A stretch of DNA of 64,000 bases from Fodinicola acaciae (GTDB lineage: Bacteria > Actinomycetota > Actinomycetes > Mycobacteriales > HKI-0501): contig NZ_WOTN01000004.1 in the NCBI RefSeq assembly GCF_010993745.1, forward strand, positions 744,001-808,000. The letters run 5' to 3'. Under the pieces are notes generated by a model. It was given only the letters and a program-made list of their open reading frames with translations. It was not told the origin of the DNA and did no database searches. Within the stretch, counting starts at the first letter, position 1; the number at the start of each line of letters is the position of its first letter. Both the position numbers and the translations under genes were made by a program. Positions 25,468 to 34,419 of the stretch are shown here, piece after piece.

Positions 25468-26105
25468 GCGGTTTAGAAAGCAGAAGGCGTTTCGTCACGG
25501 TGGTGGCGACCCTCGTGGTCGTCGCCGTCGTGGCGGGCGTCGGTTATGGCCTGGTGTCCCTGTTCTTCGGGGCGCCAGGCTCCCGACCGCCGGCGACGGC
25601 ACAGGCACCGTCCGGCGCTCCGACGCCGTCGGCCAGCACGCCGGCGCTGAGCCATTCCATCCCGACCCACCTGTCGATCCCGGCGATCGGCGTGGACGGC
25701 GCACTGCAGCAGGTTGGCGTCGATCCGGCGCGAAACACGCTGCAGCAACCCGCCAAGCCGGCACAGGCGGCCTGGTTCAAGAACTCGCGTACGCCTGGGC
25801 AGACCGGCGCCGCGATCCTGGTCGGCTACATCTCCACCGGCACCAAGACCCACGGCGTCTTCGCCAAGCTCGGCGCGCTCAAGCCGGGCGGCGAGATCCG
25901 GATCGCGCGGGCCGACGGCACGACGGTCGTCTTCGCGGTGGACAGCATCACCGAATACGCGGCCAACGAGCTGCCGACCGACAAGGTCTTCGCCAACACC
26001 GCCGAGCCGACTCTGCGGATCATCACCTGCGGCGGCTCCCTGCACGGCGGCGGCAAAACCTCGACCAACGTCGTCGTTTACGCACACATGACAGCCACGG
26101 CCTAG
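25464..26105 (+). CDS. Class F-like sortase homologue lacking catalytic His and Arg
   Basis: A 213-residue membrane-anchored sortase-fold protein. An N-terminal TM helix (VTVVATLVVVAVVAGVGYGLV) and a Pro/Ala linker precede the sortase domain: HLSIPAIGVDGALQQVGVD, AAILVGYISTGTKTHGVFAKLGALKPGGEIRIARADG, LRIITCGGSLHGGG and TNVVVYAH. Cys189 of the ITC motif is present. Where class F sortases have the catalytic His (VGHVD), this protein has Tyr122; where the catalytic Arg is expected, it has Thr201. It is translationally coupled to the surface protein. Either it has a changed mechanism or it is a binding or scaffold protein. The sequence reads cleanly with no frameshift. Confidence 0.85.
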   Translation: MSGLESRRRFVTVVATLVVVAVVAGVGYGLVSLFFGAPGSRPPATAQAPSGAPTPSASTPALSHSIPTHLSIPAIGVDGALQQVGVDPARNTLQQPAKPAQAAWFKNSRTPGQTGAAILVGYISTGTKTHGVFAKLGALKPGGEIRIARADGTTVVFAVDSITEYAANELPTDKVFANTAEPTLRIITCGGSLHGGGKTSTNVVVYAHMTATA

Positions 26106-26114
26106 GCTGGCACC

Positions 26115-27059
26115 GTGCCTGGTGTCCCTCCACAGCGATTCACCTATCTCGGTCCGGAAGGTACGTTCGCCGAGCAGGCGCTGCTGACGATCGCGGCGGC
26201 CCGCGACGGCGTACGCGAGCCGGCCGCCAACGTGCCCGAGGCGCTCGACGCCGTACGGGCCGGCGAGGCCGGCGCGGCGTTGGTGCCACTGGAAAACTCC
26301 GTCGAAGGCGCGGTCGGCGTCACGCTCGACGAGCTGGCCTTCGGCGAGCCGTTGCAGATCACCAGAGAGGTGTTGCTGCCGGTGCGGTTCGGCCTGTTCG
26401 GCCGTCCCGGCACCGAGCTGTCCGCCGTACGCACCGTCGCCAGCCATCCGCACGGCCTGGCGCAGGTGCGCTCCTGGATGCGCAAGAACCTGCCGGACGC
26501 CGAGCAGCGCTCCACCTCCTCGACCTCGGAGGCGGCGACCGCGGTGGCGCGCGGCGACTTCGACGCGGCGGCCTGCGCGGCGGTGGCCGGCGAGCGCAAT
26601 CATCTGCGGCTGTTGGTCGACGACATCGGTGAGGAGTCCGACGCGGTCACCCGGTTCGTGCTGGTGACGCGGCCAGGCCGGCCGCCGGAGCGCACCGGCG
26701 ACGACTTCACCTCTTTCGTCGCGTTCATCGCGCACGACCGCGCCGGCGCGCTCCTGGAGGTGCTGACCGAGCTGGCCGTACGCGGCATCAACCTGACCAG
26801 GATCGAGTCGCGGCCGACCAAGGAGCGGCTCGGCCGCTATTGCTTCTTCCTCGACTGCACCGGCCACATCAACGACGACCGGGTCGGCGAGGCGCTGATG
26901 GGTCTGCGGCGGATCTGTGCGGACGTACGCTTCCTCGGCTCCTATCCGGCCGCCGAGCCGTCGCCGCCCTACACCAGCCGGCCGGGCACGTCCGACGCCG
27001 ACTTCACCGACGCGGCCGCGTGGCTGCGCGCCCTGCGGGACGGATCCGAGCGCGGGTGA
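26115..27059 (+). CDS. pheA: Prephenate dehydratase
   Basis: Converts prephenate to phenylpyruvate in phenylalanine synthesis. It has 314 residues from GTG 26115; TAGGCT six bases upstream suggests a leaderless transcript. The catalytic domain shows TYLGPEGTFAEQALL, VPLENSVEGAVG and the Thr-Arg-Phe motif in SDAVTRFVLV. A regulatory ACT domain follows (SFVAFIAHDRAGALLEVL, INLTRIESRPTKERLGRYCFFLDCTGH), which in the family binds phenylalanine. It has no chorismate mutase domain. It overlaps the next gene by 4 nt (GTGA). Confidence 0.95.
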   Translation: MPGVPPQRFTYLGPEGTFAEQALLTIAAARDGVREPAANVPEALDAVRAGEAGAALVPLENSVEGAVGVTLDELAFGEPLQITREVLLPVRFGLFGRPGTELSAVRTVASHPHGLAQVRSWMRKNLPDAEQRSTSSTSEAATAVARGDFDAAACAAVAGERNHLRLLVDDIGEESDAVTRFVLVTRPGRPPERTGDDFTSFVAFIAHDRAGALLEVLTELAVRGINLTRIESRPTKERLGRYCFFLDCTGHINDDRVGEALMGLRRICADVRFLGSYPAAEPSPPYTSRPGTSDADFTDAAAWLRALRDGSERG

Positions 27060-27670
27060 AGCGGCTGCTGGTGTTCCGGCACGGGCAGAGCGAGGCCAAC
27101 CTGGTCGGCAGCCTGGACTGCGAGGTGCCCGGTCCGCCGCTCACCGAGCGGGGCCGGCAGGAGGCGAAGGCGCTGGTCGACACGCTCGCCGGCGAGGACG
27201 TGGCGGCCATCTGGGCCTCCACGATGATCCGGTCGCAGCAGACCGCGCAGCCACTGGCCGACGCCCGCGGCCTGTCCGTACGCGTCCGCGCCGACCTGCG
27301 CGAGTGCCACGTCGGTGACCTGCACGCCCGGCACGACGAGGAGGCGCACGAGCTCTTCGACGAGATGGCGGTCGCCTGGTGGCTCGACGCCAACCTGGAC
27401 GTACGCCGGCCGGGCGGTGAGTCCGGGCGTGAGGTCGTCGACCGGATCGGCGCGGTGCTGACCGAGGCCGTCGGCTCGCTCGCCGAAGGTGAGACCGCGG
27501 TCGTGGTCTCGCATGCGGCGGCGATCCGGCTGACGATCCCGCAGCTGTGTCCCGGCATCTCGCCGCTGCACGCACTGCGCCACCACCTGCCCAACACCGG
27601 CCTGGTGGAGGTGGAGGTCAACGGCGGCGACTGGCTGTGCCGCAGCTGGAACGGCGCGCCGCCGGGTTAG
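27056..27670 (+). CDS. Histidine phosphatase family protein 2
   Basis: A 204-residue phosphatase from GTG 27056, overlapping pheA by 4 nt, so the genes are translationally coupled. It carries the catalytic FRHGQSEAN, PPLTERGRQEA, the second His in VVVSHAAAIRL and the acid Glu in DLRECHVGDL. The pheA-phosphatase coupling is common in actinobacteria, but its metabolic meaning is not known to me. It is convergent with the kinase gene with a 4-nt overlap of stop codons. Confidence 0.9.
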   Translation: MKRLLVFRHGQSEANLVGSLDCEVPGPPLTERGRQEAKALVDTLAGEDVAAIWASTMIRSQQTAQPLADARGLSVRVRADLRECHVGDLHARHDEEAHELFDEMAVAWWLDANLDVRRPGGESGREVVDRIGAVLTEAVGSLAEGETAVVVSHAAAIRLTIPQLCPGISPLHALRHHLPNTGLVEVEVNGGDWLCRSWNGAPPG

Positions 27671-29958
27671 AGCCCGCCGGAAGCGGAGAGCAGCGCGCCG
27701 GTCTTCGGGTCGAGCGTGACCAGCTGGCCGCCGGCTCGTACGAAGACATAGTCGGCCGTGCTCGTGACGCTGTCGATGGCCGGGATGATCCCTGGCTCAG
27801 GTTTGTCGGTCTTGGCCAGGCTCAGGCCGGTGCGCGGGTTGAGCCCCTCGTACGTGCAGGGGCTCGCCGAGGTGCCGCTCTCGTCCAGGCAGGACGCGAC
27901 GACGACCGCGTACGCGCTGACCGCGACCCGTTGCTTGTCACTGCTGCTCTTCACTCTGCTGCTTTGGTTCCACAGCCGCTTGCCGGTGGCCACGTCGATG
28001 GCCCAGATCTCCGGCTTCTCGCTGTCGAAGGACGGTGCCGCCTCGACGATCGCCACGCCGGCGACGATGCCGCGCGGCATGAACCTGTAGTTCTTGGCGG
28101 TGAAGACCGTACGCACGACACCGTTGGCGGGGTTGATCGTCCGCAGCTGGCCGGCGCCGTCCTTGTCGTCGGCCCACTGCAGGCCGCCGATGTCGGTGCG
28201 GTCGTCGTCGCGCCAGATCGACGGGATCGGGTCGTCGTCTTGTGGCTGGTAGCTGTGCTGGAAAAGCTTGGAAAGACTCGGCAGTGAATAACCGACCGCG
28301 CAGCTGTATCCGGACGACATCAGCGCCACGACCTGCTTGCGGTCGGCGCTGAAAAGCCAGTCGTCGGCGTCGGCGTGTACGTCGGTGATGCTCACCTGGC
28401 AGGCCGGCGCCGCGGAGTGCAGCGTGCCGCCGGTCGCCGGGTCGATGACCTTCAGCGCGTGACCGTAGGGTGCCTTCACCTCGTCGTCGACGACGACCTT
28501 GTCACCGACGACCCACAGGTCCCGCGGCTGCGACTCCAACGTGGTGTTGCCGGCGGGCCGGCCGCTGGCCAGGTCGAAGGCCTGGACGCGGCCGTCCTTG
28601 CTCAGCGCCACCACATGTCGGCCGGCGACGACGGCACAGGACGAGTCGCACGGACCGGCCAGGTCGTTGGACAGGGTCTGGATCCATTTGCGCTGACCGG
28701 TCGCCAGGTCGAAGCCAAACGCGGCGCTCTTGGTGATCGCGACGCCGGTCGTACCAGCCGCCACCAGCTGCTCGAAGGAGTCGTCCTCGCCGATCTCCGG
28801 CCCGGTCCACACCACCTTTCCGGACGCCGGTGTCAGCCGGCGTACGACCGCCTTCGGCTTGTCGGAGCCCGGCTTCCACCCCATCACCAGCACGTCCTTG
28901 GTGCCCGCCACCGGCACCGGTGCCGTCTCGACCTGGAATCGATCGTCGGCGCCGCCATACGCACTGGTCAGGCCGCTGAACCAGGTGAAAGCGTACGAGC
29001 CGGCGCCGATGTCGGCGGCCAGGACGACCGCGGCGGTGGCCAGGCCGACCGTCACGCCGATCCAACCCCGTTTGCGCCGCTTCGGCGGAGGTGGCGGCGG
29101 GTCCGCCGGACGAGGTGGTGTCGGGTACGGAAGCGTCGCCTTCGCCGGCGCTTCGCCGCTCGCCAACGCGGCGCGGCACCGGTCCGAGGTCCACCGCTGC
29201 GCCGGATCCTTGATCAACATGCCGTGCAACACCGGCGCGATCCAGCCGGCCAGCCGCATCGGGTCCGGCGCCTCGGTGACCGCGGCGGCCAGCGTGGTGA
29301 GCTGGCTGTCCCGCACGTACGGCGGCCGTCCTTCGACCGCTGTGTAGAGCGTCGCGCCGAGCGAGTAGATGTCGCTCGGCGGACCGGCGGTCTCGCCGCG
29401 TACCCGCTCCGGCGCGACGTACGCGGGCGAGCCGACCAGATAGCCGGTCTTGGTGGTCGACACCTGGCCGAGCTCGAAGGCGATGCCGAAGTCGGTCAGC
29501 GTCGGGTTGCCGTTGGCGTCCACGATCACGTTGGCCGGCTTCACGTCCCGGTGCAGCACGCCGGCTTCGTGCGCGGCGTCGAGCGCGCCGAGCAACGCGA
29601 CACCGATCTTGGCGACCTGGTCGGGCGGCAGCGGCCCGTCCCGTTCGACGAGGTCGTCGAGCGAACGGCCCGGCAGCAGCTCCATGACGATCCACGGCTG
29701 GTCGTCGACGATCAGCACGTCGTGCACCTGGCAGATCGCCGGATGCCGCAGCCGGGCGCCGAGCCGGGCCTCGCGGAGCAGCCGTTGGAAGCTGCTGCGC
29801 CGCTCCCGCTCGGGGATGCCGTCCGGCAGCCGCACCTGCTTGAGGGCCACCTCGCGGTGCAGCATCTCGTCGCGAGCCCGCCAGACCGTACCCATCCCAC
29901 CGGCGCCGATCCGTGCGAGCATCCGGTATCGCTCGGCAACCAGCCGCTCGCCGCTCAC
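27667..29958 (-). CDS. Receptor Ser/Thr protein kinase with PQQ/WD-like exterior sensor
   Basis: A Hanks-type kinase of 763 residues from GTG 29958 (VSGERLVAERYRML). Kinase domain, residues 10-265: P-loop IGAGGMGTVW, Lys in VALKQV, HRDVKPANV, DFG in LTDFGIAFE and APE in YVAPERV. A Pro-rich juxtamembrane segment ends in KRRKRG (about 295-300), then one TM helix, then about 440 exterior residues of beta-propeller-like blades with repeated forms such as GFDLATGQRKW, AFDLASGRPAG, IDVATGKRLWN and TLDPKTGALL. This resembles PQQ-type repeats and recalls the propeller sensor of PknD. The ligand is unknown. It lies downstream of the AIM24 gene (76-bp gap). Confidence 0.92.
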   Translation of the reverse strand: MSGERLVAERYRMLARIGAGGMGTVWRARDEMLHREVALKQVRLPDGIPERERRSSFQRLLREARLGARLRHPAICQVHDVLIVDDQPWIVMELLPGRSLDDLVERDGPLPPDQVAKIGVALLGALDAAHEAGVLHRDVKPANVIVDANGNPTLTDFGIAFELGQVSTTKTGYLVGSPAYVAPERVRGETAGPPSDIYSLGATLYTAVEGRPPYVRDSQLTTLAAAVTEAPDPMRLAGWIAPVLHGMLIKDPAQRWTSDRCRAALASGEAPAKATLPYPTPPRPADPPPPPPKRRKRGWIGVTVGLATAAVVLAADIGAGSYAFTWFSGLTSAYGGADDRFQVETAPVPVAGTKDVLVMGWKPGSDKPKAVVRRLTPASGKVVWTGPEIGEDDSFEQLVAAGTTGVAITKSAAFGFDLATGQRKWIQTLSNDLAGPCDSSCAVVAGRHVVALSKDGRVQAFDLASGRPAGNTTLESQPRDLWVVGDKVVVDDEVKAPYGHALKVIDPATGGTLHSAAPACQVSITDVHADADDWLFSADRKQVVALMSSGYSCAVGYSLPSLSKLFQHSYQPQDDDPIPSIWRDDDRTDIGGLQWADDKDGAGQLRTINPANGVVRTVFTAKNYRFMPRGIVAGVAIVEAAPSFDSEKPEIWAIDVATGKRLWNQSSRVKSSSDKQRVAVSAYAVVVASCLDESGTSASPCTYEGLNPRTGLSLAKTDKPEPGIIPAIDSVTSTADYVFVRAGGQLVTLDPKTGALLSASGGL

Positions 29959-30034
29959 ATGCGGCAGGCTATGGTCCCGGCGCCGCGGCCGCTGCCTTTC
30001 CGGCAAACCTTCACCCGTTTGGCCATGGTGAGGG

Positions 30035-30724
30035 TCAGCGGCCGCCGGTGCCGGTGCTGGACTGGCCGGAGTAGCCCTCGGACGGCTGGATGATGACGTA
30101 ACCCTGGCCGTTGAAAACGATCTGGAACATCTCGCCGGAGCCACCCTTGAGGATCGACTTGAGACCCTGCGAGCGGTGGATCGAGGTCTGCAGGTTGGCC
30201 GACCAGCCGATGATCGCGTCGGTGTCGACGAATACCGGATAGTTGGGCTGTACGGGGATGACGATCGGCTGGCCGTCGCAGGTGATGGCGACCTTCCCCT
30301 GGCCGGTGAACACGCTGTTGAACAGGCCGCCGCCGAACATGCCGGCACCCTGCACCATCTTGATGTCGTACTGCAGGCTCGGGTCGAAGACCAGCACGTT
30401 GCGGCCGTTGATGGACAGCGCGTCGCCCTGCTCCAGGTCGAGGATGAAGCAGTCGTGCGCGAGGTCGGCGAACCACACCTCACCCTGGCCGCGGCAGACC
30501 ATCAGCGACAGGCCCTCGCCGGTGAACTGGCGCTTGAGGAAGTTGCCGACACCCTGTGACTTGGTCTCGATCTGGATGTTGCCGCGGTAGGCGATCATGG
30601 CACCCTGCTTGGCCAGGACCTCGCCGTTCACCGCGTACTTGACACACTTCTTGTGCTGGAGACTCATTCCCGGCGCCTGCGCCGCCTGCGCCATGTTCTC
30701 CGAGCCAAAGATGTCACCGCGCAT
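30035..30724 (-). CDS. AIM24 family protein
   Basis: A 229-residue beta-rich protein from ATG 30724 (MRGDIFGSENMAQ), after CGGAGG; an in-frame ATG at 30760 lacks a good site. Features are VNGEVLAKQGAMIAYRGNIQIE, GQGEVWFADLAHDCFILDLEQGD, VQGAGMFGGGLFNSVFTGQGKV and NGQGYVIIQPSEG, typical of the AIM24/TerD-neighbour fold with Gly-rich turns. No TM segment is seen. The AIM24 family has no assigned reaction in bacteria. Co-orientation with the receptor kinase gene suggests a shared envelope-stress role, which is inference. Confidence 0.88.
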   Translation of the reverse strand: MRGDIFGSENMAQAAQAPGMSLQHKKCVKYAVNGEVLAKQGAMIAYRGNIQIETKSQGVGNFLKRQFTGEGLSLMVCRGQGEVWFADLAHDCFILDLEQGDALSINGRNVLVFDPSLQYDIKMVQGAGMFGGGLFNSVFTGQGKVAITCDGQPIVIPVQPNYPVFVDTDAIIGWSANLQTSIHRSQGLKSILKGGSGEMFQIVFNGQGYVIIQPSEGYSGQSSTGTGGR

Positions 30725-30844
30725 CGTGCTGTCCTCCGTAAAGAAACTGTTGCCGCTCACCGTAGACGGTCGCGCTGAGCGACCGGTCGCTGAGCAGGTC
30801 GTGTCGGTCGAATACTGCGCGAACGGATCTTGACACCGGGCCCG

Positions 30845-31195
30845 TCAGCCCCAGCCGAGCGCGTGCAGCCGCTCGTCGTCGATGCCGAAATGGTGCGCTA
30901 TTTCGTGTACGACGGTGATCGTGACCTCCTCGACCACGTCGTCCTCGGTGTCGCAGATGGCCAGCGTCGGATTGCGGAAGATCAGGATCCGGTCCGGCAG
31001 CACGGCGCCGTAGTCCCAGCCGCGCCGGGTCAGGTCGATGCCCTCGTAGAGGCCCAGCAGCGGCGGGTCCTCGGGCGAGTCGTCCTCGACGAGTACGACC
31101 ACGTTGTCCAGCATCCGCATGAGCTCTTCGGGCACCTGGTCGAGCGCGTCGGCGACCAGCTCCTCGAACCGCTCGCGGCTCATCTCGATCGCCAT
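30845..31195 (-). CDS. Small zincin-type metallopeptidase family protein
   Basis: A 116-residue protein with the zinc motif HEIAHHFGID near the C-terminus (VTITVVHEIAHHFGIDDERLHALG). The N-terminal half is helical (FEELVADALDQVPEELM) with an acidic strand region. It matches the minimal metallopeptidase family of about 110-130 residues (formerly DUF1025). It is cytosolic. ATG 31195 overlaps the alkD stop codon by one base, making it the third gene of a coupled guaB1-alkD operon. The substrate is unknown. Confidence 0.88.
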   Translation of the reverse strand: MAIEMSRERFEELVADALDQVPEELMRMLDNVVVLVEDDSPEDPPLLGLYEGIDLTRRGWDYGAVLPDRILIFRNPTLAICDTEDDVVEEVTITVVHEIAHHFGIDDERLHALGWG

Positions 31196-31889
31196 CAGCG
31201 ACCAACGTTCTTCAGTGCCTCGCGGCGGGACAGCCCGGACAGCCGGTCACCCATGCCGTCCACATAGGACACCACCCAGTCCGGGTCGTGCCAGGCCAGG
31301 TCGCGCAGAGCCCAGCCGATCGCCTTGCGGATGAAGAACTCGCGACTGTCCACATTGGGCTCGATGACCTCGGCCAGCAGGTCGTAGTCGGTCCCCGCCT
31401 TCGCACCCACCTGACAGATGATGGCCGTACGCCGCAACCACATGTCGTCGTGCGTCGACCAGTTGCGGACGACTGGCGTGACGATTTCGGCGTACGCGCG
31501 GCGAATCGGACCGATCCGGCGGATCGCCACCTCGTCGACGTGGTCCCACCAGGCGCCGCTGGTGACCATTTCCTCATACATCGGCAACGCGTCCGGGTCC
31601 TGCCAGCTCGCGTACGGCTTCCAGCCGGTGAGCTCGCGCGCGGCATACATTTCCTCGCGAAAACCGGCTTTCCGCCACAATGTCAGCGCCGTGTCCGTCC
31701 ACATGCGACGGTCGGCCAGCGGATATCTCGCGAAGACTTCCTCGCAGATCTGCCGAAGTGGCGCCGACTGTACGCCGCGATAGGGCATCGCCGACTTCAT
31801 GTAGGCCCGCATGCCCGGCGCCTTCTCCGGATTCGCCGCGGCGGCGAGGCCCTCGCGGATGGCCGTCACCAGCCCCCGGTTGGTGGCCA

Positions 31890-31890
<1 letters not shown>
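31195..31890 (-). CDS. DNA alkylation repair protein (AlkD-like)
   Basis: A HEAT-like-repeat glycosylase of the AlkC/AlkD type, 231 residues from ATG 31890 (MATNRGLVTAIREGL). Characteristic elements are MKSAMPYRGVQSAPLRQICEEVF, the paired helices WWDHVDEVAIRRIG, MWLRRTAIICQVG, the active-site region with Asp and Trp (SREFFIRKAIGWALRDLAWHDPDWV) and the final GLSRREALKNVG. The family excises positively charged alkylated bases. It overlaps the guaB1 stop by one base and the metallopeptidase start by one base, so all three genes are translationally linked. Confidence 0.92.
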
Positions 31891-33335
<1,445 letters not shown>

Positions 33336-33388
33336 CTACTGGGGATTTCCCGCCGGTGGCTTGTGCGCACGTTGGATAAGGTGCCTGG

Positions 33389-34243
33389 GTGCTGATCAGC
33401 AAGGGCCAGAATGTCCCGGTCAACACGGCGGCGGTGCGGGTCGTGGTCGGCTGGAAGGACACCGAGTTCGCTCCCAGCGTGCAGGTCTGCGCGCTGTTGC
33501 TGTGTCCCAACCGGGTGCGTACGGACGACGACTTCGTCACGCCGGACAACAAGGTGCACCGCTCCGGGACCGTACGGTTCACCGGCGACACCACCATCGA
33601 CGGTGTCAGGTCCGGCAACCTGCTGGTCGCGCTGGCCGGGATGGACCCGCCGGTGCAGCGCATCGCGGTGGTCGGCTCGGCGGTCGGCGGCTATTTCGGC
33701 CAGCTGTCCGACCTGCACATCCAGATCATGAGCGCGACCGGCGGCGAGGAGATCGCCCGCTTCGACACCAGGGAGACCGGCCGCGAGCGGGTCTTCGTGA
33801 TGGGCGAGCTCTATCGGCGCGACGGTGGCTGGAAGTTTCGCGCGGTCGGCCAGGGATATCGCAGCGGCCTGGCCGGACTGGCCAACGATTTCGGTCTCAC
33901 ACCGCCCATCGACGACACGGCGCCACCCGAGCCGTCGCTGCCGTCGAAACCGGCCAAGCCGGCCGAACGCAAGAAACGGCCGGCTCCGCAGCCACCACCA
34001 CAACAACACGGCTATCCGCAGCCTGACGGCCGGCCGCCGTATCCGCCAGGCCAGCCACCTCACCAACCACCCCTCCAGCCGTGGCCGCCGCAGCGACCGT
34101 ACGCGCAACCCGGTCGTCCGGCTGGCCCGTACCAGGGACCGCCACCGGGCATGCCGCCGGGCATGCCGCCTGGACCGGCGCGTCGTCAACCGCCTCCACC
34201 GCCGGGCTATCGCCACCCTCCGCGACCGCCGGGTGGCCGATAG
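33389..34243 (+). CDS. TerD family protein with Pro-rich C-terminal tail
   Basis: A 284-residue protein from GTG 33389, six bases after AAGGTG. Residues 1-170 form the TerD domain: ISKGQNVPV, VVVGWKDTEF, CALLLCPNRVRTDDDFV, FTGDTT, IAVVGSAVGGYFGQL and ETGRERVFVMGELYRRDGGWKFRAVGQGY. TerD domains bind Ca2+ and occur in stress or tellurite loci, although here no other ter genes are adjacent. Residues 180-284 are a low-complexity Pro/Gln/Gly tail (PPPGMPPGMPPGP) likely to be disordered. It is divergent from guaB1. Confidence 0.9.
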   Translation: MLISKGQNVPVNTAAVRVVVGWKDTEFAPSVQVCALLLCPNRVRTDDDFVTPDNKVHRSGTVRFTGDTTIDGVRSGNLLVALAGMDPPVQRIAVVGSAVGGYFGQLSDLHIQIMSATGGEEIARFDTRETGRERVFVMGELYRRDGGWKFRAVGQGYRSGLAGLANDFGLTPPIDDTAPPEPSLPSKPAKPAERKKRPAPQPPPQQHGYPQPDGRPPYPPGQPPHQPPLQPWPPQRPYAQPGRPAGPYQGPPPGMPPGMPPGPARRQPPPPPGYRHPPRPPGGR

Positions 34244-34389
34244 TTCGAGTCTCATTTCGGGCGGCTGCCGTCAAACCCGCACAGGGTGCCTCTCGCTCCG
34301 ACCGGCCGGACCGCGTAGGGTAAGCGCCAGCACGCGCCTGGTAACCCCCTGCCAGTGGATTCGTGACGTTCGAGACTCAAGGAGGCTCC

Positions 34390-34419
34390 ATGTCGCACAT
34401 CCGCGAAGGCGGCCGGTGA
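34390..34419 (+). CDS. 9-codon leader ORF (MSHIREGGR) coupled to the acyl-adenylating enzyme
   Basis: ATG 34390 follows a strong AAGGAGG, while the downstream gene has no ribosome site of its own. The stop TGA (34417-34419) shares its last base with the ATG of the next gene (TGATG). This arrangement is typical of translational coupling or a regulatory leader peptide. The codons include two Arg, one His and one Ile, with no run of one residue. Confidence 0.55.
   Translation: MSHIREGGR

Noticed and set aside
25464..26105. Frameshifted or broken sortase pseudogene
   Set aside because: The frame is intact and coupled to the upstream gene; the core fold and Cys are preserved, so substitution rather than decay is favoured.
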